A stretch of 60,444 bases of DNA. It comes from an uncultured Prevotella sp. GTDB taxonomy: Bacteria > Bacteroidota > Bacteroidia > Bacteroidales > Bacteroidaceae. The stretch is taken from NCBI GenBank assembly GCA_900314995.1, contig OMXK01000013.1, positions 1-60,444 of the forward strand, in the 5' to 3' direction. Both the position numbers and the translations under genes were made by a program. This document shows, piece after piece, positions 51,286-59,846 of the stretch (its first letter is position 1; each line of letters starts with the position of its first letter). The notes beneath the pieces were generated by a model. It saw nothing but the letters and a program-made list of their open reading frames with translations. It had not been told where the DNA came from and searched no databases.

Positions 51286-54200
51286 TACAAATCCCTGTTA
51301 AGCAGAATGACTTTTGCCTTAGAGTTATCCATACGACTCATGGTCTTGCCTACGTCGGCATTATAGTAAGTAGGATCGGCCACCGTGAACTTCCTGCCCT
51401 CCACCATGATATAGTCGCCGGGAACATCCTCGTCGAAGCAGACGGCGGTGTACATGTGCTCAGGATAGTAGACCAGCACCACGTCGAGGCCCAGCAGGTC
51501 GCGAACGAGGTGAGAGAACAGGATGGCTCTGTCTTCACAGTCGCACTTCGGGTAGAAGAGGCTTTCCTCTGCGAAGAAGGCGCGCTCACGACCCCACATC
51601 TTACTGTCGAGGGCATAGTCGAGTCCCATCTGTACCCAGTTCAACAGCAGGTTGGCACCCATCAGCTTGGTGCCGTTCTGTATCTGCTTCTTCAGCTGGG
51701 GATAGAGCTTGTCCTTCACCTCCTTAGTGATGGGCGTATTGGCGTAATAGGCCCAGTTGGTCATAATGTTATTATTCTTATAGGTAGAAGGATAGTCGTT
51801 GAAGAAGTTGATCATGTTCTTGTTGACGGCGATATCAGCCGAGACGGATACGAAGCGCGAGATGATGGTACGCATCTCCGACATGTCGACCTTCAGCTTC
51901 GGCAGCTTATCGATGTCGGCTTCCATGACCTTCTCTCCCGGGAAACCTACATCGCAGACGGCCAGGTTCTTCAGGCGGCTGCCGTCGAAGAGGAAGAACA
52001 GCTGCCCGTTGATGCTGGTATAACCGCTGCGATAGGCGGCGTCGTGGATTCTCACCAGGAGGTGGAGCTTCTTCTGCTCGTCGAGGGCAAAGCGCATCAT
52101 ATAGCCCGACTGCTGGAACAGCACGCCCTGGAGGAACACGGCCTCCTGGGTGCCCTTGCCGCAGATGGCCTCACCCACAGACTCCAACAGCTTGTAGTAA
52201 GCCCAGTCGCAAAGGTCGTATTTCTTGCGGAGGTCCAGACAGTCGTGCAACAGGTTGTTGTATTTCTCGGTGGTGAGTTCACGATAGGCGTTGGCCATCG
52301 CTTTCTCGTCGGAGCCTTCCAGCTTGAACTTCTTGTCTGGTGTGCGGGCATCCATCTTGGTGCCGTAATACTCGAAGGAACAGGTCTTCACGGCCTCCAG
52401 GTTCTGCTTTACTGGACTGAGGGGCTGGGGCTGAGGGGCCTTAGGCTCTTTCTTGACGACTGCGATTTCCACAGGAATCTCCTTGCTCTTGGTCTTCTGG
52501 GCCAACTGCTTGTCTATCTCTCTTTGCTTCTCCTCGCTCTTTTTCTTTTCCTCGGCAAGGAGTCGCTTCTGCTCTTCCTGACGAGCCTTTTCCTCTTCGA
52601 GCTTCTTCTGCTGAGCCAACTGCTTCTGAGCCTGCTCGTTCAACAGCTGTTGCTGTCTATCCTGCTCCTGCTTGCGCAGATCGGCGGCCTTCTGCTGTTC
52701 GGCCTCTTGCTTCTGGCGCTGGGCGAGATAGCTCTGGCGCTCATTCTCGAGCTTTTTCTTCTCGTCGGCGAGTTTCTGCTGTTCAGCGAGCAACTGCTTA
52801 TTCTGAGCCTCTAGCTGCTTCTGCTGCTCAGCCTGCTTTTTGGCGCTCTCTTCAGCCAACAGTTTCTTCTGTTGTTCCTGCTTGGCCTTTTCGGCATCCA
52901 GCAGTTTCTGTTGTTCGGCCTGCTGCTTGGCACGCTCGTCTATCTGCTTCTGCTGCAGGGCCAGATCGTTCTTCTGCTTATCGGAAGCACGCTGCAGTTC
53001 TGCCTCCTGACGCTGTTTCTCAGCGAGGAAAGCCTGACGCTCGGCCTCCAGCTTCTTCTGCTCGTCGGCGAGTCGCTTCTGTTCGGCGAGCAACTGCTTG
53101 TTCTGAGCCTCCAGCTGCTTCTTCTGTTCAGCCTGCTGCTTGGCACTTTCCTTGGCGAGCAGGTCTTTCTGTTTCTGCTGGGCTACCTTTTCGGCATCCA
53201 GCTGTTTCTGCTGGGCTGCCTGCTGCTTGGCACGCTCATCCAACTGACGCTGTTGTTCTGCGAGCTGCTTTTTCGCATCGGCAGAAATCTGCTTCTGCGA
53301 TTCCTGCTTCTTCTTATCGGCCAGGAAGGCCTTGCGATCGGCTTCCAACTGCTTCTTCTCATCGGCAAGTTTCTGCAGTTCAGCCTGCAACTGCCTGTTC
53401 TTCTCTTCCAACTGGCGCTGTGCCTCCTGCTGCTGACGGGTACTCTGCTCGGCTAACTGGTTCTTCTGCTGCGCATTCCTGGCGCGCTCCTCGTCAAGCT
53501 GTTTCTGCTGTTCGGCCTGCTGCTTCGCACGTTCGTCGAGTTTCCGCTGCTGTTCAGCCAACTCGTTCTTCTTCTGATTGGAGGATTGCTGCTGGGCTGC
53601 TTCCTGCTTCTGTTTCTCGGCGAGGAAGGCCTGACGCTCAGCTTCCAACTGCTTCTTCTCGGCAGCCAGTTTGTCTTGCTCGGCCTGAATCTGACGGTTT
53701 TTCTCCTCTAGCTGTTTCTGCTGCTCGGCACCCATTCGGTTGCTTTCCTCAGCCAGCAGGTTCTTCTGCTGTTCCTGCTTGGCCTTTTCGGCATCCAACT
53801 GCTTCTGCTGTTCTGCCTGCTGCTTGGCACGCTCATCCAACAGCCGCTGTTGCTCTGCCAACTGGCGTTCGCGCTCATCGGCACTCTTCTGCTGCTCAGC
53901 TTCCTGCTTCTGCTTCTCGGCGAGGAAGGCCTGACGCTCTTCTTCGAGTTTCTTCTTCTCGGCCTCGAGCTTCTGCTGATCTGCCATCAGTTGGCTGTTC
54001 TGCTGATCCAACTGCTGTTGCTTGGCATCCTGCTGCTTTTTCTGGGCATCGATGGCTTTCTGGGCCTCGAGCAGTTTCTTGTTCTTCTGCAGGAGTTCCT
54101 GCTGCTCCTTCTTCTTGTCATAAGTCAGCGGATCATCCCACTTCTTCACCGGATGCTCCAGCGGAGTCTTCATCCCGTACTCCTTCCAGGCCTTCTCCAT

Positions 54201-54359
54201 GAAGTCGGCATATTCGCTGTTGGCCTTGTCACGGAAATCCTTATACTCTTTATTGGCATCTTTTACGAAGTCGTTATAGTCGTCCGTAAAATCGTCTTGT
54301 GCATAGCCCTTTGAGACCATGCACAAGAATGCCAGGCACGTAAACAACGTCCTTTTCAT
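51285..54359 (-). CDS. giant exported coiled-coil protein with transglutaminase-like C-terminus
   Basis: About 1024 residues from MKRTLFTCLAFLCMVSKGYA; an alternative GTG three codons earlier is less likely because AAAGGA is well spaced from the ATG. Order: signal peptide; acidic helical stretch (about 22-75); very long coiled coil (about 80-640) of Gln/Lys/Glu/Ala with four tandem ~100-residue units, each starting with IDERAK or LDERAKQQA; linker EIPVEIAVVKKEPKAPQPQP; globular domain (about 660-1024). The last part has Cys in YPKCDCEDRAILFSHL, His in YPEHMYTAV, and Asp in FTVADPTYYNAD, a transglutaminase-like triad. It sits 14 nt after a small exported-protein gene and overlaps the CHASE2 start. 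It may bridge the envelope and process or cross-link a partner. Confidence 0.72.
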   Translation of the reverse strand: MKRTLFTCLAFLCMVSKGYAQDDFTDDYNDFVKDANKEYKDFRDKANSEYADFMEKAWKEYGMKTPLEHPVKKWDDPLTYDKKKEQQELLQKNKKLLEAQKAIDAQKKQQDAKQQQLDQQNSQLMADQQKLEAEKKKLEEERQAFLAEKQKQEAEQQKSADERERQLAEQQRLLDERAKQQAEQQKQLDAEKAKQEQQKNLLAEESNRMGAEQQKQLEEKNRQIQAEQDKLAAEKKQLEAERQAFLAEKQKQEAAQQQSSNQKKNELAEQQRKLDERAKQQAEQQKQLDEERARNAQQKNQLAEQSTRQQQEAQRQLEEKNRQLQAELQKLADEKKQLEADRKAFLADKKKQESQKQISADAKKQLAEQQRQLDERAKQQAAQQKQLDAEKVAQQKQKDLLAKESAKQQAEQKKQLEAQNKQLLAEQKRLADEQKKLEAERQAFLAEKQRQEAELQRASDKQKNDLALQQKQIDERAKQQAEQQKLLDAEKAKQEQQKKLLAEESAKKQAEQQKQLEAQNKQLLAEQQKLADEKKKLENERQSYLAQRQKQEAEQQKAADLRKQEQDRQQQLLNEQAQKQLAQQKKLEEEKARQEEQKRLLAEEKKKSEEKQREIDKQLAQKTKSKEIPVEIAVVKKEPKAPQPQPLSPVKQNLEAVKTCSFEYYGTKMDARTPDKKFKLEGSDEKAMANAYRELTTEKYNNLLHDCLDLRKKYDLCDWAYYKLLESVGEAICGKGTQEAVFLQGVLFQQSGYMMRFALDEQKKLHLLVRIHDAAYRSGYTSINGQLFFLFDGSRLKNLAVCDVGFPGEKVMEADIDKLPKLKVDMSEMRTIISRFVSVSADIAVNKNMINFFNDYPSTYKNNNIMTNWAYYANTPITKEVKDKLYPQLKKQIQNGTKLMGANLLLNWVQMGLDYALDSKMWGRERAFFAEESLFYPKCDCEDRAILFSHLVRDLLGLDVVLVYYPEHMYTAVCFDEDVPGDYIMVEGRKFTVADPTYYNADVGKTMSRMDNSKAKVILLNRDL
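52647..53840 (-). repeat. four ~300-bp in-frame tandem repeats coding the coiled coil
   Basis: Units of about 100, 99, 100 and 99 codons, each opening with (I/L)DERAKQQA and containing a LLAEQ- or LQAE-type heptad and a (Q/K)AFLAEK-type stretch. Partial units flank both ends. The repeats make the gene prone to unequal recombination. Confidence 0.8.
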
Positions 54360-54373
54360 ACGCACCACGTCCT

Positions 54374-54961
54374 TTAGTTGGTAATATCGTTAGAGGCTGT
54401 GATCAATTCGCCCAGGATATCATCCATCTTCTTCTGGGCAACGGCCACACGGAGGGTCACTTCCACGTTACCGTTGGGCAATGTCCTGTAGGCATCGAAG
54501 AGCACACGCGGGTTGCCGAGTTTCTGATCGATGGAGAGTGCCTTGGCTGCCATGATGGCCTTGGCCTTCGATTCGGCCTCGGCATGAGGCAACGACTCGT
54601 TGTTGACGCCTACCTCGAACTTCTGCGTGAGGTTCGTGGAGAGCAGGGCAGCAAGCTCAGCCTTGGCGAGGGTCATGGCCTGCATCCTGGCTGCATCATA
54701 GACACCGCCAACGCTGCTGGCGACACCAACCGTCCACTTCAGGTTACCCTCGACATCCTCTTCCAGTTCCGCTTTCTTGCTACGGATAAGCATGTCTCTA
54801 AGCGAGAGCGAGCCAGGAACCACCTTCCAGCCCTCCTTCTCATACTTCTTTACTTCTTTCTTTATCTCTTTCATGTGTGCCTTGTCAAAAGCCTGGGCAC
54901 TTACAGTCATCGTCATGGCGAAAGCCAGGACCATCGTCATTACAACCTTTACAGTTTTCAT
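54374..54961 (-). CDS. small exported LPP20-like protein, paralog 2
   Basis: 195 residues with signal peptide (MTMVLAFAMTMTVSAQA). A basic-acidic helix with KKYEKEGWKVVPGSLSLRDM is shared with two paralogs in this locus (KKEGWKV at 54984 and KKEGWKL at 59165). A central helix YDAARMQAMTLAKAELAAL, then beta strands ending NGNVEVTLRVAVAQKKMDDI. This looks like the LPP20/LPP-type exported fold but lacks a lipobox cysteine. Encoded 22 nt after paralog 1 and 14 nt before the coiled-coil gene. Confidence 0.6.
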   Translation of the reverse strand: MKTVKVVMTMVLAFAMTMTVSAQAFDKAHMKEIKKEVKKYEKEGWKVVPGSLSLRDMLIRSKKAELEEDVEGNLKWTVGVASSVGGVYDAARMQAMTLAKAELAALLSTNLTQKFEVGVNNESLPHAEAESKAKAIMAAKALSIDQKLGNPRVLFDAYRTLPNGNVEVTLRVAVAQKKMDDILGELITASNDITN

Positions 54962-54983
54962 ACGCTAAATTGTTTTTGTGGGG

Positions 54984-55562
54984 TTATTTGATTAAACTAT
55001 CTACTGCATCCATACCGGCCTGCATCGCTTTCTCACGGTCATAGGCCAGTCTCACCTGCACTTCCATGCCGCCTTCCTTACGGTCTCTGAAGAGCTCTAT
55101 CAGCGTGATTGGCATCTTCAGCTTCTGGGAAACCAGCGCCTTGCCCTTCTGCACAATCTCCGAGGCCGATGTTGCCTCGCCGGGACCCGTCTGACGGTTC
55201 TCCAACTTCGTGGTAACCAGCGTCGTCAGGTCTGTCGAGATATTGCCAGCCAGCTCGGCCTTCGCCAGTTCCGTAGCCTGAATCTTGGCCGCATCATAGA
55301 AGGTACCGCCGCTCATCGCCTGCCCGAAGATATACTTCGGCTGCTCGTCAGCGTCCGTCTCCGCCTGCAGTTTATAGGCCTTCAACAGCTGCTGCTCCAT
55401 AGGCAGTCCGCCAACAGGCACTTTCCAGCCCTCCTTCTTCAGCTGCTTAGCCTCTTTCTTGGCCTGCTTGGCCAAATCCTTATCACTCTGTGCATACACA
55501 GTCGAGGTTGCGATGCCCAACAGCACCACCGCCATCACAATCCTTATGAGTCTCATAGGCAT
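54984..55562 (-). CDS. small exported LPP20-like protein, paralog 1
   Basis: 192 residues (190 from a second ATG). Signal peptide MAVVLLGIATSTVYA, then LKKEGWKVPVGGLPMEQQLL, the AKIQATELAKAELAGNIS helix, and a beta end EGGMEVQVRLAYDREKAMQA. It is the first gene of unit B, directly behind a consensus promoter that resembles the one in front of the 59165 paralog. Role unknown; the family is usually envelope-associated. Confidence 0.62.
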   Translation of the reverse strand: MPMRLIRIVMAVVLLGIATSTVYAQSDKDLAKQAKKEAKQLKKEGWKVPVGGLPMEQQLLKAYKLQAETDADEQPKYIFGQAMSGGTFYDAAKIQATELAKAELAGNISTDLTTLVTTKLENRQTGPGEATSASEIVQKGKALVSQKLKMPITLIELFRDRKEGGMEVQVRLAYDREKAMQAGMDAVDSLIK

Positions 55563-55585
55563 ACCAATTATAATTATTTATGCTG

Positions 55586-55617
55586 CAAAGATAAAAAAAA
55601 AGGTTGAACCTTCCAAA
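55586..55617 (-). promoter_or_regulatory. promoter of unit B of the caspase locus
   Basis: Full consensus on the minus strand: TTTG (55614-55617), 20 nt, TATCTTTG (55586-55593), about 23 nt before the ATG. The surrounding DNA (TATGCTGCAAA, AAAAGGTTGAA, CCAAAG) matches the promoter at 59710-59741. Confidence 0.85.
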
Positions 55618-55687
55618 GATTTTGCACATAATCTTTCGAAATGCACGAAATGTGCTTGGTTAATCTATCATTAAATCTATTTTTATA

Positions 55688-55722
55688 CAAAAAAAAACGA
55701 CTTGAGCAATGCCCAAGTCGTT
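55688..55722 (-). terminator. terminator of unit A, after the caspase gene
   Basis: On the minus strand AACGACTTG-GGCATTGCT-CAAGTCGTT followed by a run of Ts (A-run at 55689-55697 on the plus strand). It separates unit A from unit B. Confidence 0.88.
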
Positions 55723-55741
55723 AATCGTCTGAAAATGAAAT

Positions 55742-57256
55742 TTAGAATTTCAGATTACGCCATGCGTCAGCAATTTTTTCTGAGGCATTTGTGGCTGGTG
55801 TCTGGTTCTTATGCATCTTCATCTCTTTGGATCTGGTAGACACATTTGTCGCTATTTTGTCAGACAGATCGCCAAAAGTGATGTCACCAAACGAATCTTG
55901 GAGGGACTTCAGAAGATAATAGGTAAACAATCCATGTCCTTGTTCAGGATATCCTTGAGCCGTCTCATTGCCTTTGGCTGCAGAGAAGACTATGAGGGAA
56001 CCACCGCCAAGAGTAGCCTCTTCAGCATCGATTTCTACAGCACGTAGACCTTCTGCGACACCTTCATTGGTACGATTCACGCCACTAAAGCAGGCATCCA
56101 AGAAGACAGATGTCTGATTGAATTGAAGATCCCCAAGCATTGCATAAAAATCATCTAGGGCAATTCCTCGCTTCACATTTGTTCCACGAACATCAGTGGG
56201 AAGGATGTAAGCCTTGTTCTTATTTTTGACATCGGGCACACCATGACCAGCATAATAGACAATCAGTTTCTTCTCCTCACGGTTGGGTATAGTCTTGACC
56301 CAATCTTCAAACTCTTCTTCCAGAATCATCTGCTTGGTAGCATCCTCCACAATGTGGATGTTTCCTGCGGGGATACCTAGAGTCTGTTTGCAGTACTCAC
56401 CGAAAACGCGGGCATCATGGATGGCATAGGGCACATCGGAAGCAAAACGATAATTCTGGTTACCGATAATCAAAGCATAGGTGTCGTTTCTTGTAAGAAA
56501 ACTGGTGGGAATCAGAGAGTCAACGTCAGAGGTCAGATAGTCATAGTCGTTCTCCATCTCACGGCCTTTCACTACCTTTTCAACGGCAGACTTTGCCAGA
56601 CCGAACTCATGGCTATTATCTGGATTGATATAAGATGGAAGTTTTACAATTTCACCGCCATAAAGAGAGTGGCGCACACGATTATTCATGTTCACCTCAC
56701 TGGCAAATACATGATGTCCGATGACTGAAGTGGGACTCAGCTCAATAGACTTCACATTGTCGCAAGACACGAAAGCCTGATCGCCAACTCGACACTGATC
56801 AGGTATCTTAATCGCAGTCAGCGAGTTACAGTTGGCAAAGGCGATGGTCTCTATTACCGAAAGTTGTATAGGCAGGGAGATATTCCTCAATCGAGAGCAG
56901 TTCATGAAGGCACCCCAGCCAATCTCTTTCACATCCGTTCCCTCGAACACCACTTCCTGCAGACTTTGACAAAATGCAAACGCACAGGAGCCGATTCTGG
57001 TAATTCCTATGCCAATGGAAACTTTTCTGACATCTAGCTTCTTTTTTACCCAAGGGGCTATTCGACTAGCAACATCATAGTTGTCAATAGTTACTTTTGC
57101 ACTCTTCTTGGAGACATTGGAGATAACAAGCGTGTATCCATCAAATGTCCACATACAGTCTTCTCCGCAAAAACCACTCGTTTTGTACACCGACTGTGCC
57201 ATTACTTCAGGCAAGCACAGGATGGTCATCATGACCATAAATATATACTTTTTCAT
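55742..57256 (-). CDS. exported caspase-like peptidase (C14) with BspA-like leucine-rich repeats
   Basis: 504 residues with signal peptide (MKKYIFMVMMTILCLPEVMA). A LRR_5 domain (about 70-200) shows the BspA pattern: IGSCAFAFCQSLQEVVFEGT, EIGWGAFMNCSRLRNISLP, and IETIAFANCNSLTAIKIPDQ. The caspase domain (about 258-500) opens TYALIIGNQNYRFASDVPYA then IHDARVFGEYCKQ. Catalytic His338 is in IVYYAGHGVPDVK and Cys389 in VFLDACFSGVN; ALIIGN, GGGSLIVFSAAKGNETAQGY and HGLFTYYLLKSL agree. An intact dyad plus a signal peptide implies an active protease outside the cytoplasm. Such enzymes cleave after basic or acidic residues, not decidable here. Last gene of unit A. Confidence 0.88.
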   Translation of the reverse strand: MKKYIFMVMMTILCLPEVMAQSVYKTSGFCGEDCMWTFDGYTLVISNVSKKSAKVTIDNYDVASRIAPWVKKKLDVRKVSIGIGITRIGSCAFAFCQSLQEVVFEGTDVKEIGWGAFMNCSRLRNISLPIQLSVIETIAFANCNSLTAIKIPDQCRVGDQAFVSCDNVKSIELSPTSVIGHHVFASEVNMNNRVRHSLYGGEIVKLPSYINPDNSHEFGLAKSAVEKVVKGREMENDYDYLTSDVDSLIPTSFLTRNDTYALIIGNQNYRFASDVPYAIHDARVFGEYCKQTLGIPAGNIHIVEDATKQMILEEEFEDWVKTIPNREEKKLIVYYAGHGVPDVKNKNKAYILPTDVRGTNVKRGIALDDFYAMLGDLQFNQTSVFLDACFSGVNRTNEGVAEGLRAVEIDAEEATLGGGSLIVFSAAKGNETAQGYPEQGHGLFTYYLLKSLQDSFGDITFGDLSDKIATNVSTRSKEMKMHKNQTPATNASEKIADAWRNLKF

Positions 57257-57289
57257 ATCGATTCGAAATTTATCTTACTTACTATCATG

Positions 57290-58231
57290 TTACATTCTGA
57301 TCTGGAGATATATACGACTATAGGACGAACTGAAATCGTATTTGTCTTTTCCAAATGTGTCCGTGACTATGGGCTTATAGCTCAAGCTGGCAGTGCGGTA
57401 CTCATAGCCAAGACCTATGAATTTCCAGGATATATTCAAGCCGAAACTATGCATAAGGCCGTGTCCCCAATCCAATTTCGTTTCATCACCGATCTTTTCT
57501 TTGTCTGAGTAAGTCGGATCTGCTTTACTCGTTGCAGGGTTCAAATCAGCATCCTTGTCATTGGGCATGTAAAGAAATGAGATATGATAACCAATATGAT
57601 AATACAGATTGAGTTTCAGATAATGCAGGCCTGGATTGTTGTTCTTGACAAAAGGAGCAATCGTGAGAGATGGTCCAATGGACATGCCATAGCTAAACTC
57701 GTACTTAGCCAAGTTCCAAGGTGTATAATAATAGGAATCCTTCAAATCTTTTGACGTAATTTTATTGCTGCTATCATATACTTTTGAGCCCCCCTCTTTC
57801 TTGAAATGGTTAGCTGCCAAGTCGATACCAGTATAATCGATGTAGAACTGCAAGGTGTTGTCAATAGGATTCTTGTGAAGTCGATAACTACGTCCATACT
57901 GGATGGAGAGACCCCAGTCGCTGCTCATGTCCTTGACATTGCCACCGTTTATGCTAGGCACTCCAGTTGGAACAGAGCCCTTCGGGGAAAGTGTTGCATT
58001 GTTATAAACAATGTTGAAATAACTTCTTCTCCCCCAGACATCCTCGAAATGACGTTCTGTAGCATGGGTAGTTGACACCTTTTGCTGCTGTTTGATGATG
58101 TCCTGGATAGTGGTAACATCCGTGGAGTCCTCGCTCCAGTCAATGTTGGCCATTCTCTCGTCTTCATTTACGTCTTGGGCATAAGCCGAAAAGGCGAATA
58201 GACTTGCCAATAAAAGAATTTTTCTTTTCAT
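57290..58231 (-). CDS. probable outer-membrane beta-barrel protein
   Basis: 313 residues with signal peptide MKRKILLLASLFAFSAYA. A short acidic N-terminal stretch is followed by alternating amphipathic strands (FNIVYNNATLSPKG, WGLSIQYGRSYRLHKN, LQFYIDYTGIDLAAN, FSYGMSIGPSLTIAPF, LKLNLYYHIGYHISFLYM, SFGLNISWKFIGLGYEY) and ends SRIYLQIRM, a typical terminal strand. I infer an 8-12 stranded barrel. No family name is recognised. It would place the locus at the outer membrane. Encoded 37 nt after the DUF4384 gene and 33 nt before the caspase gene. Confidence 0.65.
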   Translation of the reverse strand: MKRKILLLASLFAFSAYAQDVNEDERMANIDWSEDSTDVTTIQDIIKQQQKVSTTHATERHFEDVWGRRSYFNIVYNNATLSPKGSVPTGVPSINGGNVKDMSSDWGLSIQYGRSYRLHKNPIDNTLQFYIDYTGIDLAANHFKKEGGSKVYDSSNKITSKDLKDSYYYTPWNLAKYEFSYGMSIGPSLTIAPFVKNNNPGLHYLKLNLYYHIGYHISFLYMPNDKDADLNPATSKADPTYSDKEKIGDETKLDWGHGLMHSFGLNISWKFIGLGYEYRTASLSYKPIVTDTFGKDKYDFSSSYSRIYLQIRM

Positions 58232-58268
58232 GATTAGTTGTTTTTAGGATATTAATTAAGTGAATTAT

Positions 58269-59153
58269 TTAATGATTGCCTATATTAGCCTTACGAATCT
58301 TAACCCATTTTTTTGCTACCACCATATCGCGGTCAGCGCGCTGACACTTGAGCAGCCATTTTTGGAAGTCGTGTGTGCTCAGGGAATTGGGATGGCGTTC
58401 GTCACCCGTGATATCGTTGCACTTGGTGAATGGATGGGAAGAATAGATGACCACCACTTGGTTGTCCTCCGTTTCACGCTCGGTGCTAAGTTTATAATAG
58501 GAGGCCATCGGATCTGCTTCTTTATCGAAAAACAGGTAGTCCTTTCCGCTCTTAACCAGATGCATACCGTCAGGATCCCTCCGGTATGGCAGAAGGCAGG
58601 AGGTCTCATCGTCACCAACAATCAGATAAACAGCAACATAGCCTGCAGATGGAGACCGAAACTGCATATAAATGCGCTCCCCACTATTAAAGGAGGATGT
58701 CTCTACCTTCTTGTCGTTGCCGTCTTTCAAGATGCTCCACTTCAGGTCTGCCTTGGCTTGAATAATCTCACGAGCCTTGCCTTTAACATTGGCATGGAAG
58801 ATTAACTTTCCCTTATCATAAGTGACTGTAATTTCTGGAGCTTTAGTGTCACCAAGCCAGTCACCTTTGGCCATTGCCACAGTGTTCTCCCAGAAATACG
58901 AACTAGTAGCTTCACCGTTGGTCTCTACATTCGTATCAATGACATCAGAAGTAATCAGTTCGCCAAATTCGGCCTTGATGGCCTCGGCTTTGGCCAACTC
59001 GACACACTTCAGTTTGGCCTCCCGCAAAGTAATATTGTCGTTTTCACCTACCACATAAGTGTAAGAACCTTCTACAGTAGCAGTACGCTGGGCCATGACC
59101 ATTAGGGGGGTCATAATACTAAGAATAAGGATAAGCAATAAATATCGTTTCAT
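58269..59153 (-). CDS. exported DUF4384 protein
   Basis: 294 residues with signal peptide MKRYLLLILILSIMTPLMVM. The N-terminal half resembles the LPP20-like paralogs (LREAKLKCVELAKAEAIKAE). The C-terminal half is a DUF4384 domain: GERIYMQFRSPSAGYVAVYL, DDETSCLLPYRRDPDGMHLV, and EDNQVVVIYSSHPFTKCNDI. DUF4384 domains are known next to or fused with bacterial caspases, which supports a link with the caspase gene two positions on. Encoded 11 nt after the 59165 gene. Confidence 0.75.
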   Translation of the reverse strand: MKRYLLLILILSIMTPLMVMAQRTATVEGSYTYVVGENDNITLREAKLKCVELAKAEAIKAEFGELITSDVIDTNVETNGEATSSYFWENTVAMAKGDWLGDTKAPEITVTYDKGKLIFHANVKGKAREIIQAKADLKWSILKDGNDKKVETSSFNSGERIYMQFRSPSAGYVAVYLIVGDDETSCLLPYRRDPDGMHLVKSGKDYLFFDKEADPMASYYKLSTERETEDNQVVVIYSSHPFTKCNDITGDERHPNSLSTHDFQKWLLKCQRADRDMVVAKKWVKIRKANIGNH

Positions 59154-59164
59154 GTTTTTGACTA

Positions 59165-59677
59165 TTATTGTTTGATCAGGAAAAGCATCTTCACTTCCAC
59201 TTGCCCATTATCCATATGACGAATGAGTGTGAGTTCAGGGCGCATGGACTTTATGCTCTGGTCCACGCTGGACCTAACTGTATTTTCAAATGCCATCTGA
59301 CTCTTAGCTTCATCTGAAATTTCATTGGAAATCTGTATGTTCGTCTCGCTGCTCACATGGGTATCCTGCTGAGCAGCTAATTGAGATACGGCACGTTGCC
59401 GAGCCTTTCGCAGCGCAAGGTTCTCGTTGTCTGCAATAGCTTCGCCCTTCAAGGGCAGCAAAGTTCCGTGGCATTCGCCCAATTTCTGATAATATTGGTC
59501 AATAGCCATATCTAGAGGAAGGGTATTGCCATACAATTTCCAACCTTCTTTTTTTAGTTCCTTATATACCTTCTTGCTCTCTTTCTGGAAAGATTTGTCC
59601 TGCTTCCCACAGTCCGCACAGCAATTTACAAATATGCCCAACAGCATTATCGCCGTCAGAATCCTTTTGAGTTTCAT
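59165..59677 (-). CDS. small exported LPP20-like protein, paralog 3
   Basis: 170 residues with signal peptide (ILTAIMLLGIFVNCCA; two Cys near the cleavage site leave a lipoprotein possible). Mature part: KKVYKELKKEGWKLYGNTLP, NLALRKARQRAVSQLAAQQD, and a beta end GQVEVKMLFLIK. Same plan as the 54374 and 54984 proteins. First gene of unit A, with a consensus promoter. Confidence 0.62.
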   Translation of the reverse strand: MKLKRILTAIMLLGIFVNCCADCGKQDKSFQKESKKVYKELKKEGWKLYGNTLPLDMAIDQYYQKLGECHGTLLPLKGEAIADNENLALRKARQRAVSQLAAQQDTHVSSETNIQISNEISDEAKSQMAFENTVRSSVDQSIKSMRPELTLIRHMDNGQVEVKMLFLIKQ

Positions 59678-59709
59678 ATGTGTACTTGTTAAAAAACTGT
59701 TTTATGCTG

Positions 59710-59741
59710 CAAAATTAAACAAAAAGGTTGAAACACCCAAA
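59710..59741 (-). promoter_or_regulatory. promoter of unit A of the caspase locus
   Basis: Full consensus on the minus strand: TTTG (59738-59741), 20 nt, TAATTTTG (59710-59717), 32 nt before the ATG. Resembles the promoter of unit B. Confidence 0.85.
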
Positions 59742-59846
59742 GTTTAATTAAACAATTTTTTTTAAAAGGTAAAAATAACTCCAAAGCAGTTCATTGAATG
59801 ACGAAGAATTTCTTCTCTCGGCAATCATCCCAAGAAACACTCTATT

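Noticed and set aside
51456-54202. Long plus-strand frames rich in Leu, Pro and Ser opposite the coiled-coil gene
   Set aside because: They are the complement of the repetitive Gln/Lys/Glu codons; low-complexity artefacts.
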